From Prochlorococcus sp. AH-716-J09 (GTDB lineage Bacteria > Cyanobacteriota > Cyanobacteriia > PCC-6307 > Cyanobiaceae): a DNA stretch of 39,453 bases. Below, in pieces: positions 24,642 to 31,634 of the stretch. Positions within the stretch are counted from its first letter, which is position 1; each line of letters opens with the position of its first letter. The translations under genes and the position numbers were made by a program. Under the pieces are notes generated by a model. That model was not told the DNA's origin. It was given only the letters and a program-made list of their open reading frames with translations, and searched no databases. The stretch covers positions 1 through 39,453 of the forward strand of contig JAOOLS010000005.1 in assembly GCA_028408915.1 (NCBI GenBank), read 5' to 3'.

Positions 24642-24754
24642 TGGAATTAATACACCAGATTTTTCCTACTTGGCATATTTACTTGGATATGTTTTTGGTT
24701 GGCTTTGCAACTTACGGTTTTCTGAGAATTAAGAAAAAAATAAAAACTAAATAA
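24641..24754 (+). CDS. 37-residue membrane peptide coupled to the mini-ligase
   Basis: The ATG overlaps the ligase stop (TAATG), implying translational coupling. A hydrophobic segment (WHIYLDMFLVGFATYGFL) is followed by a strongly basic tail (RIKKKIKTK). It converges with the minus-strand gene 10 bp away. Function unknown. Confidence 0.55.
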   Translation: MELIHQIFPTWHIYLDMFLVGFATYGFLRIKKKIKTK

Positions 24755-24764
24755 AGTTTTTAAA

Positions 24765-24923
24765 TCATCCGTGGTCCTTAAGCATGGATTTAAGTTGCTC
24801 GGTATCTAATTGTTCAAGATAATTTCTCATTGCCAACCAAGATCTTCTGCTTTCTAACTTTCCACTTTGTTTAAATAAATTTGCGGAAACTTGATCTATC
24901 AATTCTTTATGAGTCATATTCAT
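24765..24923 (-). CDS. small soluble helical protein
   Basis: About 52 residues. I prefer the ATG at 24923 (or the one two codons on at 24917), which overlaps the end of the upstream gene; a more distant in-frame start reads through that gene. Contains MTHKELIDQVSANLF, ESRRSWLAMRNYLEQL and SMLKDHG: two amphipathic helices, possibly nucleic-acid or protein binding. Last gene of the DUF1651 copy B operon. Confidence 0.6.
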   Translation of the reverse strand: MNMTHKELIDQVSANLFKQSGKLESRRSWLAMRNYLEQLDTEQLKSMLKDHG

Positions 24924-25047
24924 ATTCTTCATCAAGTTCAATGACAACACCGTTAAAAAATTCTGCTAATAATTTTGATGGGTCTTGCATAGATATCTTT
25001 CTATCTACATTTGATAATTTCTTTTTGATTGGATTTAAGTTAGTCAT
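24907..25047 (-). CDS. 46-residue acidic-tailed protein
   Basis: ATG overlaps the DUF1651 stop by ATGA. A basic N-terminus (NPIKKKLSNVDRK) is followed by a helical middle (DPSKLLAEFFNGVV) and a very acidic end (ELDEEYEYDS). The charge split suggests partner binding. Its stop lies inside the next gene's start. Function unknown. Confidence 0.6.
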   Translation of the reverse strand: MTNLNPIKKKLSNVDRKISMQDPSKLLAEFFNGVVIELDEEYEYDS

Positions 25048-25343
25048 ACAGATTCAGGTAATTCAAGTTCTTCAAAAGTCCAACCTTCTAATTGAAGGTC
25101 ATGCCATTTATCCCAAGCATTGTCCAAATACATTTGAGTTGATGATTTAATTGCCATTGGCTCACCAAGATCATTTGCATAATATGTATGAGCAAAAATT
25201 CTCATACTTTTTCTTGGAGATTTTTTATTCCTTATAAATAAAATTAATCTGCTGCGATCTGGGCTAAGCAACCAACCACTTGGGGACTCATTATGATAAC
25301 CGTAAGAAAAATTAGTCCAAACATTAGCTCCTCCTAAAGTCAT
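25044..25343 (-). CDS. DUF1651 family protein, copy B
   Basis: 99 residues. Same plan as the copy at 22607: ANVWTNFSYGY, GWLLSPDRSRLILF, KKSPRKSM, YYANDLGEPMAIKSS and WHDLQLEGW. Identity is moderate, so the duplication is not recent. It heads a three-gene minus-strand operon with two overlapping small genes, whereas copy A is followed by a Cys-rich protein; the partners differ while the promoters agree. Function unknown. Confidence 0.75.
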   Translation of the reverse strand: MTLGGANVWTNFSYGYHNESPSGWLLSPDRSRLILFIRNKKSPRKSMRIFAHTYYANDLGEPMAIKSSTQMYLDNAWDKWHDLQLEGWTFEELELPESV

Positions 25344-25368
25344 TACTTAATAATACATATGTACTACT

Positions 25369-25398
25369 AATATAAATACATTAGAAATGGATCGTCAA
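25369..25398 (-). promoter_or_regulatory. sigma-70-type promoter of DUF1651 copy B
   Basis: On the minus strand: -35 TTGACG (25393-25398), 18-bp spacer and -10 TATATT (25369-25374), then the dyad GTACATATGTATTA before the start codon. The -35, the -10 and the GTACA-TGTATTA dyad all match the copy A promoter although the spacer sequence differs, pointing to selection for shared control. Confidence 0.65.
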
Positions 25399-25463
25399 GT
25401 ATTTTGGCAAGCAAATTATTTACACTCATCAAAAATAACTTCTATTAATCCCAGAAAATGTAA

Positions 25464-25737
25464 TTATTTCCCTCGTTTAATAATCGTTTCATAAGTCGAT
25501 ATCCACCAAAGTGCGAATGACTTTGTCGCACCTTCAATAAATTCTGGAGTTGCTAGTTTGCCATTTTTCTCAAGAACAATTTTGGGAATTGCTGAAATAA
25601 AAAAAAGATTATCCAAAATGGATTATTAATAAAATTGCTATGGAAGAAAATATATAAGGACAGCCAGATGCAAATAGTCTTAACACTAATCCTGTTAAGC
25701 CAATAACTAAACAAAAAGGAGATAAAATAATTACCAA
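25464..25737 (-). pseudogene. membrane protein gene split by a one-base shift
   Basis: Read on the minus strand, an upstream frame from TTG 25737 gives a membrane segment (LSPFCLVIGLTGLVL, then FASGCPYIFSSIAILLI) and stops at 25609. A second frame, one base off, continues from about 25622 to a stop at 25464 with a clearly protein-like end (ISAIPKIVLEKNGKLATPEF, then ATKSFALWWISTYE). Dropping one base between 25609 and 25625 joins them into a protein of about 90 residues. No ATG or ribosome site is visible at the 5' end, so it may be decayed. Confidence 0.5.
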
Positions 25738-25747
25738 AAATAATTAA

Positions 25748-25858
25748 ATGACAAAGACACACAGCAAGAGAGCTACATTAAGCAGCAAGCTGAGTGTCTT
25801 AGAAGAGAATTTCATTTTAAAAAGGTTTTTATACTCGTGCGTAGGAGTGCGGAGTTAA
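25748..25858 (+). other. hairpin and possible 36-residue peptide at the edge of a structured region
   Basis: A long stem is formed by AAGACAC-A-CAGC (25754-25765) and GCTG-A-GTGTCTT (25789-25800), 11 pairs with one A-A mismatch and a 23-base loop. The same DNA can be read as a 36-codon frame from ATG 25748 (starts MTKTHSKRATL), without a ribosome site. I think an RNA element more likely than a protein. It opens the GC-rich stretch that continues to about 26280. Confidence 0.4.
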
Positions 25859-25946
25859 CCTTGAAACCGCTAGGCTCAAGTCCTCAGGAAGGGACAAGTC
25901 CTTAGACCACTTATACCAAATTAACTTAATCAAGGGAAGGGGTGTT

Positions 25947-26051
25947 GTTACCAATACAGGAGAACCCTAAACCGTTACGTATACAGGGAAGACTGAACAG
26001 TTACGTATATAGAGGAGGCTGAAGTGTTACGTATACAGAGGGGTACCCCTT
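25947..26051. repeat. four 26-27 bp tandem repeats with palindromic core
   Basis: Units begin at 25947, 25974, 26000 and 26026. The last three share GTTACGTATA and the first is a diverged GTTACCAATA. Each continues with a purine-rich part (ACAGGGAAGACTGAA in the second, variants in the others). The core contains the overlapping palindromes TACGTA and GTATAC. Period is 27 then 26 and 26. The array ends in the palindrome AGGGGTACCCCT (26039-26050). GC content is far above the neighbouring DNA and no reading frame is credible. Confidence 0.8.
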
Positions 26052-26058
26052 AAGAGCC

Positions 26059-26105
26059 AAAAAAAGACCCCTCAAAAACTGTTGTTATAACAGGTTTTCG
26101 AGAGG
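26059..26105 (-). terminator. strong Rho-independent terminator for the purK-side transcript
   Basis: Minus strand: a GC-containing stem built from CCTCTCGAAAACCTGTT and AACAGTTTTTGAGG-type arms (one bulged base on one side), a five-base loop, and then TC followed by seven T. It would end transcription coming from purK and the candidate 6S RNA. Confidence 0.75.
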
Positions 26106-26280
26106 TATACCGGATCCCCGTCAGTTCTCTGCTGCATCGACCTGGAAATGCCAGAAGAGGATTCAAAGTGGGCTTTCGTTTCCGATTACAAGATCGGTTT
26201 ACTACCGCATCACGACAGTCTCCTCATGTCGAAAGAGAGTCAGATCAGAGCACATAAAGAAGAACTTAACCAAAGATCCA
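26095..26280 (-). ncRNA. ssrS: candidate 6S RNA downstream of purK (boundaries approximate)
   Basis: GC-rich non-coding DNA directly after purK, on its strand. It folds into a rod: outer stem from 26246-26253 with 26124-26131 (seven of eight pairs), then an unpaired bubble, then GTCG/CGAC (26228-26231 with 26138-26141) and TCCTC/GAGGA (26221-26225 with 26157-26161). Further in are TCGT/ACGA and the apical CCGAT-ATCGG hairpin. The rod with a central bubble is the 6S RNA plan (it mimics an open promoter and binds RNA polymerase). Cyanobacterial 6S genes are, as I recall, next to purK. A terminator follows. I did not recognise the primary sequence itself. Confidence 0.5.
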
Positions 26281-26304
26281 GTAATCTAACTCTAACTTAT
26301 TTTT

Positions 26305-27495
26305 TTATCCATTTGGAGATGGCCAAATGTCTCTTACCATAGTTAATAAAATTTGAGCTTCATCATATCTTTCTGAATGCGTTTTACCATTTAATAAAAA
26401 TGTGATATGAGCCATTTTTCGTCCAAGAATTTCGCGAGATTTGCCATAACAATGAATATTAGAACCCTCAATTTCAGATAACATTTTAATTCTGGTTTCC
26501 ATTGAGATTGGGAAATTCTTTTTTAACCCCAGTAGATTTATCATAATTGCACCTTCACAGTTCATTTTAATTTCAGGTGGTATTATCCCAGAAGAAATGC
26601 AAACATATTGATCAAACTGACTTGAAGTGCAAGCTTCAATAGAGAAATGAGCTGAGTTATGTGTTCTAGGAGCTATTTCATTAATTAAAAGACCATTATC
26701 TCCATAGAAGAATTCAATAGCTAAAACTCCAACGTAATTAAGTTCATTTACTATTGAAGAGAAAATATTTATTGCAAATAAGTTCAAATCATATTCATTT
26801 GATCCAGGTGCAAGAACCCAATCACAAACATGGTTTGATTGGAACGTCTCAACTATTGGAAAGAATCTTATCTTACCGGTCCTATCTCTCGAACCAACAA
26901 GAGCCAGTTCTTTTTCATACTCTATCCATTCTTCTATTAACCATTCATCAGAATTATTCTCGGTTAAAAAAGAATCTAAATCTTCTTTTGTCTTTATTTT
27001 TCTGTTCCCTTTGCCGTCATATCCACCTTTATTTGATTTTGCCATTAGAGGAAAAGTCCAATTATTGATTTCCTCATCCGAGAGATTTTTAAAATCTTCA
27101 ATACTTATCCATTTTGGACAGGGAATATTCATTCTATCTATTAATTTTTTTTGAGAAAACCTATCTACTAATGGCTTAATTGCATTAAGGCTTGGAACAA
27201 AAATATCTTCATTGCCAATTAAATTTAATTTATCAATTTTTATCCATTCATTTTCAAAAATTATTTTTTCACACTCATTAATTAATGATTTATTTCCTCT
27301 TATCTTTAAAGGATCAGCTTCTATGACATGATCTGCTTTTGAACCAGCAGGATCATCACAAGATTTTGTTTGCACACATACTTCTAAATCTCTTTTTTTT
27401 GCTGCCTCGGTTAACATCAATGCCAGTTGACCACCTCCAATTATTCCTAGGGAATAATTTTTCTTGATATCGTTTATATTTTTTTTAAAACTCAT
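26305..27495 (-). CDS. purK: 5-(carboxyamino)imidazole ribonucleotide synthase PurK
   Basis: ATP-grasp enzyme of purine synthesis that carboxylates AIR using ATP and bicarbonate; PurE acts next. N-terminal nucleotide-fold motif GIIGGGQLALMLTEAAKK, central ATP-grasp segments (FPLMAKSNKGGYDGKGN, EEWIEYEKELALVGSRD) and the conserved LINEIAPRTHNSAHFSIEAC near residue 270. 396 residues, a normal length. ATG start. It is divergent from aroB (125 bp apart) and followed on its strand by the structured RNA region. Confidence 0.95.
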   Translation of the reverse strand: MSFKKNINDIKKNYSLGIIGGGQLALMLTEAAKKRDLEVCVQTKSCDDPAGSKADHVIEADPLKIRGNKSLINECEKIIFENEWIKIDKLNLIGNEDIFVPSLNAIKPLVDRFSQKKLIDRMNIPCPKWISIEDFKNLSDEEINNWTFPLMAKSNKGGYDGKGNRKIKTKEDLDSFLTENNSDEWLIEEWIEYEKELALVGSRDRTGKIRFFPIVETFQSNHVCDWVLAPGSNEYDLNLFAINIFSSIVNELNYVGVLAIEFFYGDNGLLINEIAPRTHNSAHFSIEACTSSQFDQYVCISSGIIPPEIKMNCEGAIMINLLGLKKNFPISMETRIKMLSEIEGSNIHCYGKSREILGRKMAHITFLLNGKTHSERYDEAQILLTMVRDIWPSPNG

Positions 27496-27620
27496 AGCAT
27501 GATTTTATTACCATTTCTAATTCTTAACAACTGAATTTTTAAGGATCTAGAGCTTAGATTTTGCTAATATATAAAGTATTTAATACCAAATATTTATAAA
27601 TTTTAACTAGGTAATCAATT

Positions 27621-28712
27621 GTGAATAAGAGAAAAATATTAGTCCCATTAGGTGATAAGTCATACGAAGTAACTCTAGAAGCAGGGATACTGAATAATAT
27701 CAGCGAAGAACTCTTAAAAATTGGAATAACAAAGAAAAGAAAAATACTTGTGATTTCAAATGAAGAAATATCAAATTTGTATGGTGAGAAATTCTTAAAT
27801 AATTTAAAAGATAATAAATTTCAGGCCAAAATGTTCCTTATCAAGGCTGGAGAATCATATAAAAACTTAAAAACCTTAAGTGAAATATATGATGTAGCAT
27901 TTGAATTTGGCTTAGATAGAAATTCAATAATTATTGCCCTTGGAGGAGGAATTGTTGGAGATGTAAGTGGTTTTGCTGCTGCGACTTGGCTGAGAGGTAT
28001 CGAATATATTCAGATTCCAACAACATTATTATCAATGGTTGATTCATCTGTGGGAGGAAAAACAGGAGTAAATCATCCAAAAGGTAAGAATTTAATTGGA
28101 GCTTTCAATCAACCTAAAGCAGTTTTTATTGATCCAGAAACTTTAAAAAGTTTGCCCAAAAGAGAATTTAGTGCAGGCATGGCTGAAGTAATAAAATACG
28201 GTGTAATAAGAGATAAAGAACTTTTCAAATACTTAGAAATTGAAAAAAACAAAAATGAACTTATAAATCTCAAAAATGAATATTTAATTAAAATAATTAA
28301 TAGTTCAATTAAAACAAAGTCTAATGTTGTTTCTCAAGACGAACATGAAAATGGTGTAAGAGCAATATTGAATTATGGTCATTCTTTTGGTCACGTTATT
28401 GAAAATTTATGTGGATACGGCAAATTTCTGCATGGTGAGGCAATATCAATTGGTATGAATATTGCGGGGAAAATAGCAATTGAAAAAGGGTTATGGTCTA
28501 AAGAAGAATTAGAGAGACAGCGAATTCTCTTAGAGAGTTATGATCTTCCTACCGAGATCCCCAAAATAAATAAAGAAGACGTTCTAACAATACTTATGGG
28601 TGATAAAAAAGTTCGTGATGGCAAAATGAGATTTATACTACCGAAAGAAATTGGTGCTGTTGATATATATGATGACGTGGAAGATTCATTATTTTTAAAG
28701 TTTTTTTCTTAA
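27621..28712 (+). CDS. aroB: 3-dehydroquinate synthase AroB
   Basis: Second step of the shikimate pathway: converts DAHP to 3-dehydroquinate, with NAD+ and a divalent metal. NAD-binding [31 protein letters not shown] with the substrate-binding residues, and metal ligands in GHSFGHVIE and HGEAISIGM. 363 residues. GTG start, the first candidate in the frame. It overlaps the convergent methyltransferase gene by four bases. Confidence 0.96.
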   Translation: MNKRKILVPLGDKSYEVTLEAGILNNISEELLKIGITKKRKILVISNEEISNLYGEKFLNNLKDNKFQAKMFLIKAGESYKNLKTLSEIYDVAFEFGLDRNSIIIALGGGIVGDVSGFAAATWLRGIEYIQIPTTLLSMVDSSVGGKTGVNHPKGKNLIGAFNQPKAVFIDPETLKSLPKREFSAGMAEVIKYGVIRDKELFKYLEIEKNKNELINLKNEYLIKIINSSIKTKSNVVSQDEHENGVRAILNYGHSFGHVIENLCGYGKFLHGEAISIGMNIAGKIAIEKGLWSKEELERQRILLESYDLPTEIPKINKEDVLTILMGDKKVRDGKMRFILPKEIGAVDIYDDVEDSLFLKFFS

Positions 28713-29899
28713 CGCAAACAGGTTGAATTTATATTCATTTTCTTCTCATTAAACTTTTTAAAAACAAACCACTTAAAATCACCTAAACAAAAAGGATCTA
28801 CGAGTCTAAGTAATGCCTCTCTTCTTAAAAGAGCATTTGATAAATTCTCCTTAAATTCTTTCTGAATCCCATAAAGTCTCTCAGCCAATCCAAGCGCCAA
28901 TAAAGCCTCTCCTTGTTTTGTTATTCCAACAGTATCAAATCCAAGAGTCTTAGCATCATTAATTAAAGTTTCTATGCACACATGAGATGTTAGATCGCAA
29001 TTTCCAGGAGAATCTAGGACATTATTCTTAATTTTTTGATTTTCATATGAAACTATAGTCCCATCAGAATTCTTAGAGTTATAGTATTTTTTAGCTTCTT
29101 TAGCGTAATCAATTATCAATAAAATACCATTATTGATTTTCCCATAAATAGCTTCTAACCATTTTGAGTTATCTACATGCCATTCTGTCGTCCATCCTTC
29201 AAGAGCATCTTCAGGCGGAATAGTTATTCCCAACTCACTTTTAGCAAGTTCAAAACTTTTTTCCAATTCACGTGTAATTGGCATTTTATCAAAAAATAAT
29301 TTATGAGATTTTTTGTCTATAGAAACTGCTTGTCGAATTAGTTTTCCTTTTGAGAAGGTTATTCTTTCTACTGGCAAAGCATCCAAAACTTCATTTGCTA
29401 GAACTATTCCGTTTATATTATTTTCCTCTACTTCATCCAAACCTTTCCATAAAATATCAATACCTAAGTTCAAAAATTTCTCCAATTTATTTTTTTGTTT
29501 TTCTACCATCCCTTCATTAGGTTCAATAATTACAAAAGAAATACCTTCTAAAAAATTCTTGCTGTTTTCTAAAAAGTATTTAATTAATCCACTCATAAAG
29601 CTTCCATCTCCAGCTCCAAATTCAGTTACAGATAATGTCTCATTAGATAAAAAACTACTTTTGAACTGAATCAACCAATCTTCTATTTGTTTACCAACTA
29701 AAAAAGCAAAATCATCAGATAAAGATGGTGATGTGACAAAATCTCCTCGAACGCCTAACTCAGCTTTACCGCTGCCGTAATAACCATTAATAGGATCATT
29801 TAATGCAAAATTCATAAAGTCATAAAAACTTATAGTCCCACCCATTTTTATTATTTTTTTTACTAACCAATCTGGATTATTCGCGGGTAAGCTATTCAT
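28709..29899 (-). CDS. SAM-dependent methyltransferase, MidA/NDUFAF7 type (DUF185)
   Basis: 396 residues. N-terminal region includes [21 protein letters not shown] and [10 protein letters not shown], family marks. A SAM-binding site is at [11 protein letters not shown]. The acidic-end motif [17 protein letters not shown] follows, with [14 protein letters not shown] further on. In mitochondria the homologue methylates an arginine of a complex I subunit; in cyanobacteria the NDH-1 complex is a possible target (inference). The tail overlaps aroB by four bases, end to end. Confidence 0.85.
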   Translation of the reverse strand: MNSLPANNPDWLVKKIIKMGGTISFYDFMNFALNDPINGYYGSGKAELGVRGDFVTSPSLSDDFAFLVGKQIEDWLIQFKSSFLSNETLSVTEFGAGDGSFMSGLIKYFLENSKNFLEGISFVIIEPNEGMVEKQKNKLEKFLNLGIDILWKGLDEVEENNINGIVLANEVLDALPVERITFSKGKLIRQAVSIDKKSHKLFFDKMPITRELEKSFELAKSELGITIPPEDALEGWTTEWHVDNSKWLEAIYGKINNGILLIIDYAKEAKKYYNSKNSDGTIVSYENQKIKNNVLDSPGNCDLTSHVCIETLINDAKTLGFDTVGITKQGEALLALGLAERLYGIQKEFKENLSNALLRREALLRLVDPFCLGDFKWFVFKKFNEKKMNINSTCLR

Positions 29900-29930
29900 C
29901 GGCGAAAATATAAAGAAACAAAACTTATTT

Positions 29931-30728
29931 ATGCCTTCAAAGATTAACTATTTATTAGGAATATTTCTATCTATATTAGTTTTAATTTCACATAAACCCG
30001 TTTTCGCTATAAATAATCCAAATCTCTTACCAGAAGAAAAAACACCAGTAATTGATTTAGCTAAAACATTAAGCCCTAATCAGAAAAAATCTTTAGAGGA
30101 AAAGCTCAACAATCTAGAAATTGAAAGTGGGTGGAAAATTAAATATTTATCTCAGTTTGAAAGTTCTCCTGGTAGTGCAATAAAGGACTATTGGGATTTA
30201 GATGAGACAAGTTTGTTGATAGTTGCGGATCCTAGAGGGGGAAATTTGCTGAACTTTAACGTAGGAGAGGCTTATTTTAATTTTATGCCAAGGTTATTTT
30301 GGGTTGAACTTCAAACAAGATTTGGCAACCAATACTATGTTAAAGATCATGGTGAGGATGGTGCAGTATTAGATGCAATTGATTCAGTAAAGATTTGCCT
30401 CGAAAGAGGAGGATGCCAAGTTGTCCCTGGCCTACCCAAAGAGCAATATATATGGACTTTATGTACATCGATTCTTGGAGGTTTAGTAGCAGGTTTCGCA
30501 TCTGCCCCAAGAAAAGAAGGTCAAGTCATATCAATTGGATTTTTAGCTCTTCTTTCTCCTTTATGGGGAATGTTATTTGGAATTTTTGGTTTGGCACCGA
30601 TAATATCCAGAACAAATGATTTATTACCTTTATTTAAAAATGGTTTAGCTTTTACAGCCGCAGGAATTGCGGGTTATATCTTATCTCAAACATTATTTTC
30701 AAGATATGAAAATCCCAAAAATACTTAA
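29931..30728 (+). CDS. TPM domain protein, Psb32/TLP18.3-like
   Basis: 265 residues. A signal peptide or anchor at the N-terminus (LLGIFLSILVLISH), then a TPM domain with VIDLAKTLSPNQKKSLEEKL, LLIVADPRGGNLLNFNVGE and a long helix. The C-terminal third has about three hydrophobic segments (LGGLVAGFASA, GFLALLSPLWGMLFGIFGL, LAFTAAGIAGYILSQ), so it is membrane bound with the domain outside. Psb32-type proteins help photosystem II repair in cyanobacteria and plants; that assignment here is inferred from the fold. ATG start, divergent from the methyltransferase gene. Confidence 0.75.
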   Translation: MPSKINYLLGIFLSILVLISHKPVFAINNPNLLPEEKTPVIDLAKTLSPNQKKSLEEKLNNLEIESGWKIKYLSQFESSPGSAIKDYWDLDETSLLIVADPRGGNLLNFNVGEAYFNFMPRLFWVELQTRFGNQYYVKDHGEDGAVLDAIDSVKICLERGGCQVVPGLPKEQYIWTLCTSILGGLVAGFASAPRKEGQVISIGFLALLSPLWGMLFGIFGLAPIISRTNDLLPLFKNGLAFTAAGIAGYILSQTLFSRYENPKNT

Positions 30729-30751
30729 AATATGATCAGAGATATTTAATC

Positions 30752-31585
30752 CTAAAAAAATTTTTCTTCTTCACGAATTACACCAGACTCTGAATACCAT
30801 CGATGAGAAACATGCCTTAATTCCTTTTTTTCAAACTCAATCCATGAAAAGTTAATTAGCAATTTTCCATCTTTATCAGTTTTATATCTTGGTACCACAG
30901 CAGTGTTGAAATATATCGTTCCTTTGCTATCAATTTTAAACATCTCTCTTAAACCAAGATTTCTTTTAAGCCGGTTGTGCATATGACCAAAAATTACAAG
31001 ATCAACTTTTCTTTTCTTTTGTATTTGAGAAATAGCAGCAGACAAATCTCTATCTCCCCAATCTAAAGGGGGTAATTTCCAGTCTTTCCCACAAATGCTT
31101 TTAGGTTCTGAACCTAAACCTGAGGGACCAGCATGAGACATAATTATTAGAGGTATTTCTTCAACAGTCTCTTCTGAACATTTGATAATTTTATTTATTG
31201 AATCTTGTTCGCTTATAGGTCCATAAACACCTTTCACTTCTTTTGAAAGATAATAGCCTCCGCCAGAACTACATGGTCTAGCAGACAATAAATTTATTTG
31301 ATTATTAAAAACTTTCAAATCCCATGCACAATATTTTTCACCAAGAACACGTATCTGCTTTGAGAGAGTTTCGCCTGTAGAATCTTTTCCTCTATCATGA
31401 TTTCCTAAAATCACAAAAGTAGGAATTTTGATCTCATTGATTTTTTTAATTATTTTGATACTTCCATCAGAAATATCACCAACAAATAAAACAATATTTG
31501 GTTTGATAATCGATAAAACTTTCAAGTCTAATTCAGACCATTGACCATGACAGTCACCAACAATAGCAATTTTTAAATTTGTCAG
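30752..31585 (-). CDS. metallophosphoesterase, TIGR04168-like, non-standard start
   Basis: Calcineurin-like fold. The first common start (TTG 31525) would remove the first metal motif, because IVGDCHGQW lies just upstream in frame. The frame is open to 31597 with no ATG, GTG or TTG there, so the real start is probably CTG 31585 or ATT 31588. Other motifs: FVGDISDG, LGNHDRGKD, IIMSHAGPSG and FGHMHNRL. The family is widespread in cyanobacteria and plants, with unknown substrate. Divergent from nadA, about 50 bp apart. Confidence 0.8.
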   Translation of the reverse strand: MTNLKIAIVGDCHGQWSELDLKVLSIIKPNIVLFVGDISDGSIKIIKKINEIKIPTFVILGNHDRGKDSTGETLSKQIRVLGEKYCAWDLKVFNNQINLLSARPCSSGGGYYLSKEVKGVYGPISEQDSINKIIKCSEETVEEIPLIIMSHAGPSGLGSEPKSICGKDWKLPPLDWGDRDLSAAISQIQKKRKVDLVIFGHMHNRLKRNLGLREMFKIDSKGTIYFNTAVVPRYKTDKDGKLLINFSWIEFEKKELRHVSHRWYSESGVIREEEKFF

Positions 31586-31606
31586 AATTTTTTCTGTTTA
31601 AAGGCA

Positions 31607-31612
31607 TATAAT
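31607..31612 (+). promoter_or_regulatory. perfect -10 element for nadA
   Basis: TATAAT lies 22 bp before the CTG at 31635 and 76 bp before TTG 31689. No good TTGACA stands at the usual distance. It supports the upstream CTG as the nadA start and marks the divergent nadA/phosphoesterase promoter region. Confidence 0.4.
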
Positions 31613-31634
31613 CTATTTAGAGATATTCTAAATC

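Noticed and set aside
25553-25762. 69-codon minus-strand frame starting MCLCHLIIF
   Set aside because: A different minus-strand frame gives more natural protein on both sides, so this Phe/Ile-rich frame looks like an AT-rich shadow.
25947-26051. CRISPR array
   Set aside because: Unit and spacer are not separable: the 26-27 bp period is continuous, only about ten bases are strictly shared, there are only four units and no cas genes are near.
25748-26280. tmRNA, RNase P RNA or SRP RNA
   Set aside because: I found no tag-peptide coding part, no conserved RNase P core motif and no SRP GGAA loop context. A T-loop-like GGCTCAAGTCC lacks a proper stem.
26148-26342. 64-codon plus-strand frame starting MPEEDSKWAF
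   Set aside because: It lies inside the candidate structured RNA, has codon use unlike its neighbours and runs antisense into the end of purK.
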